Shown here in pieces: positions 38,924-48,851 of a stretch of DNA of 64,000 nt (the first letter of the stretch is position 1; every line of letters starts with the position of its first letter). The notes below the pieces were generated by a model, which searched no databases, was not told where the DNA came from, and saw only the letters and a program-made list of their open reading frames with translations. This stretch comes from Fulvimonas sp. R45 (lineage in GTDB: Bacteria > Pseudomonadota > Gammaproteobacteria > Xanthomonadales > Rhodanobacteraceae): NCBI RefSeq assembly GCF_030504985.1, contig NZ_JASERU010000016.1, positions 1-64,000 of the forward strand, given 5' to 3'. Made by a program: the position numbers and the translations under genes.

Positions 38924-41578
38924 ATGACGACCGAGACCGCCGCCCCGCGCCTGCCACCCCTGCCGCGCCTGCCTCCGGCAGTGCCGCGCTCCGGCGTGTC
39001 CGCCGACGCGCGGCGCGCGCTGCGGCAGTTGCTGGGCGACGTCGACCGTGCCCTGGCCACCGCCTTCCGCGACGGCGCCGACGCCAGCGCGCTGGCGCGG
39101 CGGCGCGGCGAATCGGTGGCGCGGGTGGTGGCGCACGTGTGGACCGCCTGCCTCGGCGAGGTGGCCGGCGCGGCGCTGTTCGCGGTGGGCGGCTTCGGCC
39201 GCGGCCTGCTGTTCCCGCACTCGGACGTGGACCTGCTGGTGCTGGCCGAACGGCCCGACCCGGCGCGCCTGCGCGCGCTGGAACAGTGCTTCGCCACGCT
39301 GTGGGACGTGGGCCTGAAGGTGGGCCATGCGGTGCGCGAGCCGGCGCAGTGCCGCGCGCTGGCCGCCGAGGACGCCAGCGTGTTCACCAGCCTGCTCGAC
39401 GCGCGCCGGCTGGCCGGCGACCCGGCGCTGGAGGCGGCCCTGCGCGCCATCGTGGACGACCCCGCGCTGTGGCCGCCGCAGGCCTACCTCGCCGCGCGGC
39501 TGGCCGAGCGCGACGCCCGCCACGCCCGCTACGACGACACCGCCTACAACCTCGAGCCCAACCTCAAGGACGGCCCCGGCGGCCTGCGCACGCTCGATTC
39601 GCTGCGCTGGCTGGGGCGCCGGCTGGCGCACGCGGGCGGCTTCGAGGACATGCAGAACGAGGGCCTGCTGGACCCGGCCGAACGCGCCAGCCTGTGCGAG
39701 GCCGAGGCCACCCTGCGCCGCTACCGCTACGCCCTGCACCTGGAGGCCGGGCGGCCGGAGGAGCGGCTGCTGTTCGACTACCAGCGCGCGCTGGCCGCGC
39801 GGCTGGGCTTCGAGGACGAGCACGCGAAGAACCTCGGCGTGGAGCAGTTCATGCAGGGCTACTACCGCGCCGCCAGCCAGGTCGAGCGGCTGGGCATGCA
39901 GATCGCCGAGCGCTTCGTGGAACTGCTCGAGCCGCCCAGCGCGGCGCAGCTGGTGGGCGAGGACTTCGTGCGCTACGGGCCGCGGCTGGCGGCGCGCGAC
40001 CCGGAGCTGTTCGCGCGCCGGCCGGCGGCGCTGGTGGAGATCTTCATCGCGCGGCTGGACCAGCCGGGACTGATCGGCTTCACCGCCGACACCATGCGCC
40101 GCATCCACCAGGCCACCGCCGCGCACGGCGCCGCGCTGGGCGAGGACGCGGATGTCCTGGCCGCCTTCCTGCGCCTGCTGCGCCGCGGCGCGCCGGCGGT
40201 GGACGCGCTGTGGCGGATGAACCGGCACGGCCTGCTGGCGGCGGTGCTGCCCGCGTTCGGCACCGTGTTCGGGCGCATGCAGTACGACCTGTTCCACGTC
40301 TACACCGTGGACGAGCACACCCTGCGCGTGCTGCGCAACATCGCGCGCTTCGCCGACCCGGCGGCGCGGCGCGACTTCCCCATCGCCTGCGAGATCTGGC
40401 CCACCCTGGACAAGCCGGAACTGATGCTGCTGGCCGGGCTGTTCCACGACATCGCCAAGGGGCGCGGCGGCGACCACTCGGTGCTGGGCGAGGGCGACGC
40501 GCGCGCGTTCTGCGCCCGGCTGGGCCTGCCCGCCGAAGACGTCGAACTGGTCGCCTGGCTGGTGCGCTGGCACCTGCTGATGAGCACCACCGCGCAGCGG
40601 CAGGACATCACCGACCCCGCGGTGGTGCAGCGCTTCGCCGACGAGGTGGGCGACTGGGCGCGGCTGGACCATCTCTACCTGCTCACCGTGGCCGACATCA
40701 TCGGCACCAGCCCGCGGCTGTGGAACGCGTGGAAGGACCGCCTGCTGGCCGACCTCTACACCGCCGCGCGCTACGCGCTGCGCAGCGACGTGCAGCTGCC
40801 GCTGCACGCCTCCGCCCGCGTGCGCGAATGCCGGGCGCGCGCCCTGAACCTGCTGCTGGCCGAGGGCGTGGGCGCGGACGCCATCGCGGCGGTATGGGCG
40901 GACTTCCCCGACCTCAGCTTCCTGCGCCACCGGTCGGAGCAGATCGCATGGCAGACCCTGGCGATCCTGCGCGCGGACGGCGCCATGCCGCTGGTCGAGG
41001 TGCACCCGTTTTCGGTGCGCGGCAGCACCGAGCTGTTCGTCTACGCGCCCGACCGCGACGGCCTGTTCGCCACGGTGACGGCGATGCTCGACCGCATGCG
41101 CTTCTCGGTGGTGGAGGCACGCATCCTGAAATCGCCGGCCGGCCGCGCGCTGGACACCTTCCTGCTGCTGGAGTCCGACAGCCAGGAGCCGGCCACCCTG
41201 CCGCGCGCGGAGGAACTGCGCGGCCGGCTGCAGCGCGCGCTGGCGCAGACCGCGCCGGTGGCGCCAGCCAAGCGCAGCATGTCGCGCCACCTCCGGCACT
41301 TCCAGATGCCGCCGCAGGTCGCCTTCAGCGCCGCCGGCGGACGCACCCAGCTGGCCCTGGTCTGCACCGACCGGCCCGGACTGCTGGCGGCTGCCGCGCA
41401 GGCGATGCTGGAATCCGGCGTGCGCGTGCACGACGCGCGCATCGCCACCTTCGGCGAGCGCGTGGAAGATTTCTTCGAGGTCACCGACCGCCACGACGCG
41501 CCGCTGCCGGCGGAGCTGCAGGAACGGCTGCGGCAGGAACTGCAGCGCCGGCTGGGTGGCGCGCGCGCGGATGCCTGA
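38924..41578 (+). CDS. glnD: [Protein-PII] uridylyltransferase / uridylyl-removing enzyme
   Basis: Bifunctional nitrogen sensor that uridylylates PII when glutamine is low and deuridylylates it when high. About 884 residues. The nucleotidyltransferase motif is GGFGRGLLFPHSDVDLLVL, then NLKDGPGGLRTL in the GlnE-like part. The HD hydrolase domain contains LFHDIAKGRGGDHS. Two C-terminal ACT domains start near ELFVYAPDRDGLFATVTA and TQLALVCTDRPGLLAAAA. ATG 38924. Followed at a distance by dapD, the map-glnD-dapD order known from enterics. Confidence 0.97.
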   Translation: MTTETAAPRLPPLPRLPPAVPRSGVSADARRALRQLLGDVDRALATAFRDGADASALARRRGESVARVVAHVWTACLGEVAGAALFAVGGFGRGLLFPHSDVDLLVLAERPDPARLRALEQCFATLWDVGLKVGHAVREPAQCRALAAEDASVFTSLLDARRLAGDPALEAALRAIVDDPALWPPQAYLAARLAERDARHARYDDTAYNLEPNLKDGPGGLRTLDSLRWLGRRLAHAGGFEDMQNEGLLDPAERASLCEAEATLRRYRYALHLEAGRPEERLLFDYQRALAARLGFEDEHAKNLGVEQFMQGYYRAASQVERLGMQIAERFVELLEPPSAAQLVGEDFVRYGPRLAARDPELFARRPAALVEIFIARLDQPGLIGFTADTMRRIHQATAAHGAALGEDADVLAAFLRLLRRGAPAVDALWRMNRHGLLAAVLPAFGTVFGRMQYDLFHVYTVDEHTLRVLRNIARFADPAARRDFPIACEIWPTLDKPELMLLAGLFHDIAKGRGGDHSVLGEGDARAFCARLGLPAEDVELVAWLVRWHLLMSTTAQRQDITDPAVVQRFADEVGDWARLDHLYLLTVADIIGTSPRLWNAWKDRLLADLYTAARYALRSDVQLPLHASARVRECRARALNLLLAEGVGADAIAAVWADFPDLSFLRHRSEQIAWQTLAILRADGAMPLVEVHPFSVRGSTELFVYAPDRDGLFATVTAMLDRMRFSVVEARILKSPAGRALDTFLLLESDSQEPATLPRAEELRGRLQRALAQTAPVAPAKRSMSRHLRHFQMPPQVAFSAAGGRTQLALVCTDRPGLLAAAAQAMLESGVRVHDARIATFGERVEDFFEVTDRHDAPLPAELQERLRQELQRRLGGARADA

Positions 41579-41680
41579 GTTGGCCATGGCCCTCTGTACG
41601 CGGACGCGTGCCGCAGCGCGCGGCCTGCGATGCGGTTAGCATGCGGCGTCCGTTCCCCGGCAACCCACACGGAGCTTCAC

Positions 41681-42232
41681 ATGGGCAAGACGCATCTCCT
41701 CCTCGCGCTGGCCGGCGCGACGCTGCTGGTGCCCGCGGCCCGCGCCACCAGCGTGTCGGCCAGCGGCGGCGACGGCGCCTTCGGCGTGCATGCCGACACC
41801 GCGCTGCTGCCCACGCTGCACGCCGACGCGGACTACCTGCGCACCGGCAGCGACCGCGGCGACGCGAAGGTCTACGGCCTGGGCCTGTCGATCGCGCCGC
41901 CCACGCCGCTGCTGCACTGGAGCATCGGCGCGCGCTACCAGTACCAGCGCACGCGCTGGGGCGACGGCGGCGGCGTGCAGGTGGGCGCCTCGCTGTTCGT
42001 GGACACGCCGATCCCGCTGCTGACGGTGGGCGGCTACGGCTACTACCTGCCGCCGGGCGCGGCGCATGGCCGGGTACGCCACGCCAGCGACTACGGCGCG
42101 CAGCTGCGGCTGGGCCTGACCCGTTCGATCTATGCCTGGGCCGGCTACCGCTACATGCGTACCAGCTTCGAGGGTTTCGGCACGCAGACGCTGTACAAGG
42201 GCCCGTCGCTGGGCGTCAGCGTGGGTTTCTGA
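41681..42232 (+). CDS. YfaZ-like outer membrane protein
   Basis: About 183 residues. A signal peptide ([17 protein letters not shown]) precedes a small beta-barrel-like sequence of alternating hydrophobic strands, e.g. [24 protein letters not shown] and [18 protein letters not shown]. The terminal residues LGVSVGF end in Phe, the outer-membrane assembly signal. It best fits the YfaZ family, whose substrate is unknown. ATG 41681 with GGAG upstream. A TAGCAT -10-like box lies about 40 bp upstream. It is inserted between glnD and dapD. Confidence 0.75.
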   Translation: MGKTHLLLALAGATLLVPAARATSVSASGGDGAFGVHADTALLPTLHADADYLRTGSDRGDAKVYGLGLSIAPPTPLLHWSIGARYQYQRTRWGDGGGVQVGASLFVDTPIPLLTVGGYGYYLPPGAAHGRVRHASDYGAQLRLGLTRSIYAWAGYRYMRTSFEGFGTQTLYKGPSLGVSVGF

Positions 42233-42332
42233 AGCGTGGGTTTCCAAGGCATGGGCTTCTGAGCTTCCGCGCCGCGCCGCCGGCAGGCACAATGGCGGCG
42301 TTTCCACCCGACCGTTTGGACGTCCATTTGCC

Positions 42333-43156
<824 letters not shown>

Positions 43157-43160
<4 letters not shown>

Positions 43161-43513
43161 GCGTCACGATCTACGGCCTGTCCACCTGCGACACCTGCCG
43201 CAAGGCGCGCAACTGGCTCGACCGCTTCGGGGTGCCGTACGCGTTCGTGGACTACCGCGCCAACCCGGTGCCGGCGGCGACGCTGAAGGCCTGGGCGCAG
43301 CAGCTCGGCGGCTGGGAGAAGCTGGTCAACAAGTCCTCCACCACCTGGCGCAACCTGCTGCCGCAGCGCAAGAACCCGGGCAGCGACCCGGAATGGACGC
43401 TGCTGCTGAAGGAATACCCGGCGCTGGTGCGCCGCCCGGTGGTGCTGCAGGATGACGGCAGCGTCAGCACGGGCTTCAGCGACAACGGCTTCAAGAAGCT
43501 GTTCGGAAAATAA
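43157..43513 (+). CDS. ArsC/Spx-family reductase (YffB-like)
   Basis: About 118 residues of the ArsC/Spx thioredoxin-like family. The redox site is [14 protein letters not shown], a CxxC at residues 11 and 14, as in YffB proteins. The C-terminal [12 protein letters not shown] is typical. YffB relatives use glutathione, but the substrate is not established. It overlaps dapD by four bases; in E. coli the homologue is linked with dapE, so the tie to diaminopimelate genes recurs. Confidence 0.88.
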
Positions 43514-43523
43514 GGGAGCGCCG

Positions 43524-44018
43524 ATGATCGTGCGCCTGTGCAAGATCGCGGTGCTGGCGGCGGTCGCGCTGTGGATCGCGCTGGTCGCCTTCGGCAACCT
43601 TACCGACTACGGCAGCAACTGGCCGTTCGTGCAGCACGTGCTGGCGATGGACACGATCTTCCCCGGCGCGCATATCCGCTACCGCGCGATCGCCTCGCCG
43701 CTGCTGCAGCATGCCGCCTATGCGCTGATCATCGCCGTCGAGGCGCTGGCCGCGGTGTTGTGCTGGCTGGGCGCATGGCGGCTGTGGCGCGCGCGGCACG
43801 GCACGGCCGCCGCGTTCCAGCGCGCCAAGCGCATGGCCGTGCTCGGCCTGGCCACGGGCGTACTGCTGTGGCTGGGCGGCTTCGTGGCGATCGGCGGCGA
43901 GTGGTTCGGCATGTGGATGTCGAGCCAGTGGAACGGCATCGAAAGCGCGTTCCGCTTCGCCGTCGTGCTGCTGGCGATGCTGGTCTGGCTGGGCCAGCGC
44001 GACGACGAGACGGAGTGA
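43524..44018 (+). CDS. DUF2165 membrane protein
   Basis: About 164 residues, four membrane helices, matching the DUF2165 family of small integral membrane proteins. Visible features are the N-terminal helix IAVLAAVALWIALVAFGNLTDYGSNWPFVQHVL, broken by a conserved NxTDYxxN motif, and GEWFGMWMSSQWNGIESAFRF near the end. Function unknown. It lies 10 bp after the ArsC-like gene and 4 bp before the VIT1-type gene, so all belong to one transcript. Confidence 0.82.
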   Translation: MIVRLCKIAVLAAVALWIALVAFGNLTDYGSNWPFVQHVLAMDTIFPGAHIRYRAIASPLLQHAAYALIIAVEALAAVLCWLGAWRLWRARHGTAAAFQRAKRMAVLGLATGVLLWLGGFVAIGGEWFGMWMSSQWNGIESAFRFAVVLLAMLVWLGQRDDETE

Positions 44019-44022
44019 GCGG

Positions 44023-45087
44023 ATGGCCGGCCGCCGCACCCGCCGCTATCTGCTCAACCTGCGCATCGAGCGCGACAACGCCGCGCTGTACGCCCGGCTG
44101 GCCGAGCTGGCCGACGACGCGCGGCTGGCGCGTGCGTACCGGCGCATCGCCGAGGGCGAGCGGGCCAACGCCGCGTTCTGGGAGTCGCGCCTGCACGAAC
44201 TGGGCGCGGTCGTGCCTCCGCCGCGCGCCCGCCTGCGCGTGCGCGCGCTGGGCCGGCTCGCGCAGGCCTTCGGCACCGAGTTCGTGATGCCCACCGTGGT
44301 GCGGCTGGAGCACGCCGACCACGGCGCCACGCCAGTGGACCGCAGCGGCCACCGCGACCATTTCCTGCCCGCTCCGGCGCGCACGGCGCGCGGCCACAGC
44401 CATCGCGCGCAGAGCGGCAACACGCTGCGCGCGGCCGTGCTGGGCGCCAACGACGGCCTGGTCTCCAACGCCAGCCTGGTGATGGGCATGGCCGGCGCCG
44501 CCGCCAGCGACCGCGCCGTGCTGCTGGCCGGCCTGGCCGGGCTGGTCGCCGGCGCCTGCTCGATGGCGCTGGGCGAGTGGCTCAGCGTGAACAGCTCGCG
44601 CGAGTTCTACCAGGCGCAGATCACCGAGCGCGCCGAGCGCCTGGCGGTGGCGCCGGAGGACGGTGTGCGCCACATCGCCGGCATCTACCGGGACAAGGGG
44701 CTGGGCCGCGCCGAGGCCGAGCACCTGGCCGAACACCTCGCCGAAACGCCGCGCGCCGCGCTGGACGCCGTGGTGCGCGAAGACCTGGGCGTGGACCCGG
44801 CCGAACTGGGCGGTTCGGCCTGGAGCGCGGCGGCGTCCTCGTTCTGCCTGTTCGCGTTCGGCGCCGCGTTCCCGGTGGCGCCGTACCTGTTCCTGCACGG
44901 CCATGGCGCCCTGTTCGGCAGCATGGCCGCCGCCGCGGTGGGATTGGCGGTCATCGGCACCGGCACCTCGCTGTTCACCGGGCGCGGCGTGCTGTTCTCG
45001 GTCGCGCGGCAGTTCGGGATCACCGTGGCCGCGGCGGCGGTCACCTACGGCGTGGGGCACCTGCTGGGCGCGGCGGTCGCCGGCTGA
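44023..45087 (+). CDS. VIT1/CCC1-family metal transporter with ferritin-like N-terminus
   Basis: About 354 residues. The C-terminal half is a VIT1/CCC1 transporter for Fe2+/Mn2+: GANDGLVSNASLVMGMAGA in the first helix, and GACSMALGEWLSVNSSREFY in the second, then three more helices. The N-terminal part (about residues 8-60) resembles the first ferritin-like helix pair of membrane ferritin MbfA: RIERDNAALYARLAELA and AEGERANAAFWESRLHEL. The usual ExxH metal motif reads ERAN here, and the second helix pair is absent, so iron oxidation is doubtful. Probably metal export. ATG 44023. Confidence 0.85.
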   Translation: MAGRRTRRYLLNLRIERDNAALYARLAELADDARLARAYRRIAEGERANAAFWESRLHELGAVVPPPRARLRVRALGRLAQAFGTEFVMPTVVRLEHADHGATPVDRSGHRDHFLPAPARTARGHSHRAQSGNTLRAAVLGANDGLVSNASLVMGMAGAAASDRAVLLAGLAGLVAGACSMALGEWLSVNSSREFYQAQITERAERLAVAPEDGVRHIAGIYRDKGLGRAEAEHLAEHLAETPRAALDAVVREDLGVDPAELGGSAWSAAASSFCLFAFGAAFPVAPYLFLHGHGALFGSMAAAAVGLAVIGTGTSLFTGRGVLFSVARQFGITVAAAAVTYGVGHLLGAAVAG

Positions 45088-45096
45088 CCGGCCGGG

Positions 45097-46032
45097 TCAG
45101 AGCCGGCGCGACCAGATCTGGCCGACCAGGTCGTGGCCGAAGCTGCGGTGGGGGTATTCCTTCGCCAGCGCGAAGCCCGCCGCCTCGTAGATGCGCCGCG
45201 CAGCCACCAGCACGTCGTTCGTCCACAGCATCATGTCCCGGTAGCCGGCCTCGCGGGCGAAGGCGATGCAGCGCTCCACCAAGCGTCGGCCGACGCCACG
45301 GCCGCGGCCGGCGGGATCGACCAGCAGGCAGCGCAGTTGCGCGACGTCGGCATCGTCCGCGTTGCGCACCACGAACACGCAGCCCACGCGCACGCCGTCG
45401 AGTTCGGCGACCCACATGCGCTCGCGCGCCGGATCGTGCCGGGTGGCGAAGCCGGCGAACAGCGTGGCCACCAGCGCCTCGAACTCCTGGTTCCAGCCGT
45501 ACTCGTCCGCGTACAGCCGGCCGTGGCGCTCGATCGCCCAGCCGATGTCGCCCGGGCGGTGGGTGCGGATCACGGGACGCCCGCCGCGTTCCTCAGGCGC
45601 TTCCAACACCCGGCGCATGGCAAGCATGTTGCCGAGCAGGCGCTCGCGGTCGGCGGGCGACAGCTGGCCCAGCATGGCCGCGGCCTGGGCCCGGGAACGG
45701 CGGTCCAGCTCCGCGAAGGCCCGCTGGCCGGCGGCGGTGAGCGACAGCAGCGTGCGCCGGCGGTCCTGCGGCGACGGCTTGCGCGCGACCAGCCCCGCAC
45801 CCGCGAAACCGCGGACGATGCGGCTGAGGTAACCCGCGTCGAGCCCGAGATCGTCGCCGATCTCGTTGGCGCTGGCCTGGCCGCGCTGCGCCAGCTCGAA
45901 CAGGACGCGGGCCTGGGTGAGCGAGAACGGGCTGGACAGCAGGCCTTCCTCCAGCACGCCGATGCTTCGCGTGTAGGAGCGGTTGAACGCGCGCAGCGCT
46001 TCCACGTGGGCGGCCGGGACGGCTTTCGGCAT
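45097..46032 (-). CDS. MarR-GNAT fusion: transcriptional regulator with acetyltransferase
   Basis: About 311 residues. Residues 1-145 form a MarR winged-helix domain (FSLTQARVLFELAQRGQASANEIGDDLGLDAGYLSRIVRGF, then QDRRRTLLSLTAAGQ). Residues about 150-311 form a GNAT acetyltransferase, with acetyl-CoA motif LLVDPAGRGRGVGRRLVERC and MLWTNDVLVAARRIYEAAGF. ATG 46032 with AGGAG upstream. A palindrome typical of this family covers the -35 box of its own promoter, so it is probably autorepressed. The acetyl acceptor is unknown. It converges with the VIT1 gene and diverges from dapE. Confidence 0.9.
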   Translation of the reverse strand: MPKAVPAAHVEALRAFNRSYTRSIGVLEEGLLSSPFSLTQARVLFELAQRGQASANEIGDDLGLDAGYLSRIVRGFAGAGLVARKPSPQDRRRTLLSLTAAGQRAFAELDRRSRAQAAAMLGQLSPADRERLLGNMLAMRRVLEAPEERGGRPVIRTHRPGDIGWAIERHGRLYADEYGWNQEFEALVATLFAGFATRHDPARERMWVAELDGVRVGCVFVVRNADDADVAQLRCLLVDPAGRGRGVGRRLVERCIAFAREAGYRDMMLWTNDVLVAARRIYEAAGFALAKEYPHRSFGHDLVGQIWSRRL

Positions 46033-46057
46033 GACGCGTCTCCTGTCTGGAGTCCCC

Positions 46058-46085
46058 ATGCTAGCGAAATGGTTGACTCGGTCAA
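46058..46085 (-). promoter_or_regulatory. Promoter of the MarR-GNAT gene
   Basis: On the minus strand, TTGACC (46080-46085) and TAGCAT (46058-46063) are 16 bases apart, a good sigma-70 promoter 26 bp before the start codon. The operator palindrome overlaps its -35. Confidence 0.6.
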
Positions 46086-46086
46086 C
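46072..46086. promoter_or_regulatory. Palindromic operator GTTGAC-TCG-GTCAAC
   Basis: A perfect 6-3-6 palindrome, extending imperfectly to ATGGTTGAC..GTCAACTAT. It lies between divergent MarR-GNAT and dapE genes and covers the MarR-GNAT -35 box. MarR proteins bind such sites as dimers, so autoregulation is the likely role. Confidence 0.65.
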
Positions 46087-46157
46087 TATGGGTTGAGGCC
46101 ATGGGGCCGGCCCGTCCGCCTGATATGCTGCGCCATCGCCGACTTCCAGCCTGCCGC

Positions 46158-47294
46158 ATGTCCGATGTCCTCGCTCTCGCCTGCGAACTGATCCGCCGCC
46201 GCTCCGTGACCCCCGACGACGCCGGCTGCCAGGCGTTGCTGGCGGAGCGGCTGCAACGCGCGGGCTTCCGCGTCGAACACCTGCGCCACGGCGAGGTGGA
46301 CAACCTGTGGGCGGTGCATGGCTCGGACGGCCCCACGCTGGCCTTCCTCGGCCATACCGACGTGGTGCCGAGCGGCCCGGAGGCGGCGTGGCGCAGCCTG
46401 CCGTTCGAGCCGACGCTGGAGGATGGCCGTCTATACGGCCGCGGCGCCGCCGACATGAAGGGCGCGGTGGCGGCGATGGCGGTGGCGCTGGAGCGTTTCG
46501 TCGCCGCGCATCCCGGCCATCCGGGGCACGTCGCGCTGCTGCTCACCAGCGACGAGGAAGGGCCGACCAACCTCGACGGCGTGCGCAAGGTGGCCGAAAC
46601 CTTCCGCGCCCGCGGCGAGCGCATCGACTGGTGCGTGGTGGGCGAGCCGTCGGCGAAGGCGACGCTGGGCGACCTGATCCGGGTGGGCCGCCGCGGCTCG
46701 CTGTCGGGCACCCTGACGGTGCGTGGGGTGCAGGGCCACGTGGCCTACCCGGAGAAGGCGCTCAACCCGATCCACGCCTTCGCGCCGGCGCTGGCCGAGC
46801 TGGCCGCCGAGCGCTGGGACGAGGGCAACGCCGACTTCCCGCCCACTTCGTTCCAGGTCTCCAACCTCAACGCGGGCACCGGCGCGAACAACGTGATCCC
46901 GGGCGAACTCGTCGCGCTGGTCAATTTCCGCTACTGCACCGCCAGCCGCGCGGAGGACCTGCGCGAACGCGCCGAGGCGATCCTGCGCCGGCACGGGCTG
47001 GCCTTCTCGCTGGAATGGAACCTGTCCGGCGAACCCTTCCTCACGCCGCCGGGCGGGCGCCTGCGCGAGACGGTGGTGGGCGTGTGCCGCGACCTGTGCG
47101 GGCGCGAGCCGGAGCAGAGCACCGGCGGCGGCACCTCGGACGGACGGTTCATCGCGCCGCTGGGTGCCGAGGTGGTGGAACTGGGGCCGGTGAACGCCAG
47201 CATCCACAAGGTGGACGAGTGGGTGGACGTGGCCGAGCTTCAGCGCCTGCCGGGGCTGTATCTGGCGATTTGCGAGAGGTTGCTGGCAGGGTGA
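46158..47294 (+). CDS. dapE: Succinyl-diaminopimelate desuccinylase
   Basis: Di-zinc M20 amidohydrolase releasing LL-diaminopimelate from its N-succinyl form. About 378 residues. Zinc ligands are in [36 protein letters not shown] and the C-terminal [38 protein letters not shown] is the DapE-specific part. ATG 46158. An extended -10 (TGATATGCT, 46121-46129) lies just upstream. A BIME-like repeat follows the gene. Confidence 0.96.
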   Translation: MSDVLALACELIRRRSVTPDDAGCQALLAERLQRAGFRVEHLRHGEVDNLWAVHGSDGPTLAFLGHTDVVPSGPEAAWRSLPFEPTLEDGRLYGRGAADMKGAVAAMAVALERFVAAHPGHPGHVALLLTSDEEGPTNLDGVRKVAETFRARGERIDWCVVGEPSAKATLGDLIRVGRRGSLSGTLTVRGVQGHVAYPEKALNPIHAFAPALAELAAERWDEGNADFPPTSFQVSNLNAGTGANNVIPGELVALVNFRYCTASRAEDLRERAEAILRRHGLAFSLEWNLSGEPFLTPPGGRLRETVVGVCRDLCGREPEQSTGGGTSDGRFIAPLGAEVVELGPVNASIHKVDEWVDVAELQRLPGLYLAICERLLAG

Positions 47295-47390
47295 GGGGGG
47301 CGCTTACGCTTGATGGCCGCAGCCTGCCGTGCTTTGCGTTCTCCAGCGTGGCGAGTCGCTGCATTCTTGCTTCGCGCCCCAACCTCCCTC

Positions 47391-47535
47391 ACCGTCATTC
47401 CGGCGCAGGCCGGAATCCAGTCCGGTACTCGTGCGAAGCACGCAAAACCGTTTCGTATGCTCCGCACGCATGCCTCGCTGGATGACCAGACCTTCGTCTG
47501 TTGAAAAGCGCCTCCGGCCTGCGCCGGAATGACGG
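47391..47535. repeat. BIME-like inverted palindromic repeat, copy 2
   Basis: Left arm ACCGTCATTCCGGCGCAGG.. and right arm ..CCTGCGCCGGAATGACGG are inverted copies. The inner pair GTGCGAAGCAC / GCTCCGCAC is degraded compared with the copy at 6938-7056, but the sequence up to the inner arm is nearly identical. It lies between convergent dapE and the ECF sigma gene, where it may serve as a terminator. No gene is seen in 47295-47563. Confidence 0.75.
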
Positions 47536-47563
47536 GGGATGGCGAGAGGGTTTGCGGCGGCAT

Positions 47564-48805
47564 CTATTTCGCCGCCCGCTCCAGCATCAATCGACGCTCG
47601 CGCTCGTTGCCCGCGAGTCCGGCGGCGCGGGTGAATTCGGCGCGGGCCTCGTCGGTGCGGCCGAGTTTTTCCAGCAGATCGCCGCGCACGGCGGGCAGCA
47701 GGTGGTAGCGGGACAGGGCGGGTTCGTCGCGCAGCGCGTCGACCAGGGCCAGCGCGGCGGCGGGGCCGTCGGCCATGCCCACGGCGACGGCGCGGTTGAG
47801 TTCCACCACGGGCGAGGGTGTGGCCTGGGCCAGCCTGGCATAGAGCGCGGCGATGCGCTTCCAGTCGGTATCCTCGGCGCGGGCGGCGCGGGCGTGGCAG
47901 GCGGCGATGGCGGCCTGCAGCGCATAGGGGCCGCCGGCGCCGCCGAGTTGCTGCGCGCGTTCCAGCCCGGCGAGGCCGCGATGGATCAGCAACGGGTCCC
48001 ACAGCGCGCGGTTCTGCACCATCAGCAGCACCGGCGCGCCGTCGGGCGCGGTGCGCGCACGCTGGCGCGAGGCCTGGATCTCCATCAGCGCGAGCAGGCC
48101 GTGCGCCTCCGGTTCGCGCGGCATCAGCGCGGCCAGGGTGCGGCCCAGCCGCAGCGCTTCCTCGCACAGTGCCGGGCGCATCCAGTCGCCGCCGGAGGTG
48201 GCGGCGTAGCCTTCGTTGAAGATCAGGTAGATCACGCCCAGCACCGCGGCCAGGCGCTTGCCGAGCTCGTCGCCGCGCGGCACCTCGTAGGCGATGTTCG
48301 CCCTCGCCAGGGTGCGCTTGGCGCGCACGATGCGCTGGGCGATGGTGGGCTCGGGGGTGAGGAAGGCGCGCGCGATCTCCTCGGTGGTGAGCCCGCCGAG
48401 CAGGCGCAGGGTGAGCGCGATCTGCGCCTCGGCCGACAGCGCCGGGTGGCAGGCGGTGAAGATCAGCCGCAGCAGGTCGTCGCCGATGTCGTCGTCGAGC
48501 GCTTCCAGGTTGGGCATGACGAAGGCTTCGTCTTCCGGGTCCATGGCGGCGTGCTTGCGTTCGATCAGCTGGCGCCGGCGCAACTGGTCGATGCCGCGCC
48601 GCTTGGCGGCGGTCATCAGCCAGGCGCCGGGGTTGTCGGGCACGCCCTCGGCCGGCCAGTGCTCCAGTGCGGCGACGAGGGCGTCCTGCGCCAGTTCCTC
48701 GGCCAGGTCGATGTCGCGCACCACGCGGATCAGCGCGGCGATCAGGCGCGGGGATTCGAGTCGCCAGACGGTTTCGATAGCGCGGTGGGCATGGGCTTCG
48801 CTCAT
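47564..48805 (-). CDS. ECF42-type sigma factor with C-terminal TPR region
   Basis: About 413 residues. Sigma-2 region: RVVRDIDLAEELAQDALVAALEHWP and NPGAWLMTAAKRRGIDQLRRR. Sigma-4 region: LTLRLLGGLTTEEIARAFLTPEPTIAQRIVRAKR. The long C-terminal 220 residues contain LIFNEGY and TPR-like helices (PSPVVELNRAVAVGM), the extension that defines ECF42/SigI-like factors, which use it instead of an anti-sigma partner. The DGPF/YCII gene nearby is the usual companion. ATG 48805. Last gene of a likely four-gene operon. Confidence 0.9.
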   Translation of the reverse strand: MSEAHAHRAIETVWRLESPRLIAALIRVVRDIDLAEELAQDALVAALEHWPAEGVPDNPGAWLMTAAKRRGIDQLRRRQLIERKHAAMDPEDEAFVMPNLEALDDDIGDDLLRLIFTACHPALSAEAQIALTLRLLGGLTTEEIARAFLTPEPTIAQRIVRAKRTLARANIAYEVPRGDELGKRLAAVLGVIYLIFNEGYAATSGGDWMRPALCEEALRLGRTLAALMPREPEAHGLLALMEIQASRQRARTAPDGAPVLLMVQNRALWDPLLIHRGLAGLERAQQLGGAGGPYALQAAIAACHARAARAEDTDWKRIAALYARLAQATPSPVVELNRAVAVGMADGPAAALALVDALRDEPALSRYHLLPAVRGDLLEKLGRTDEARAEFTRAAGLAGNERERRLMLERAAK

Positions 48806-48851
48806 GCCCCCGATCAGACCATCTCCGCCGCGCAGCGGCAAGGCGCCGCGG

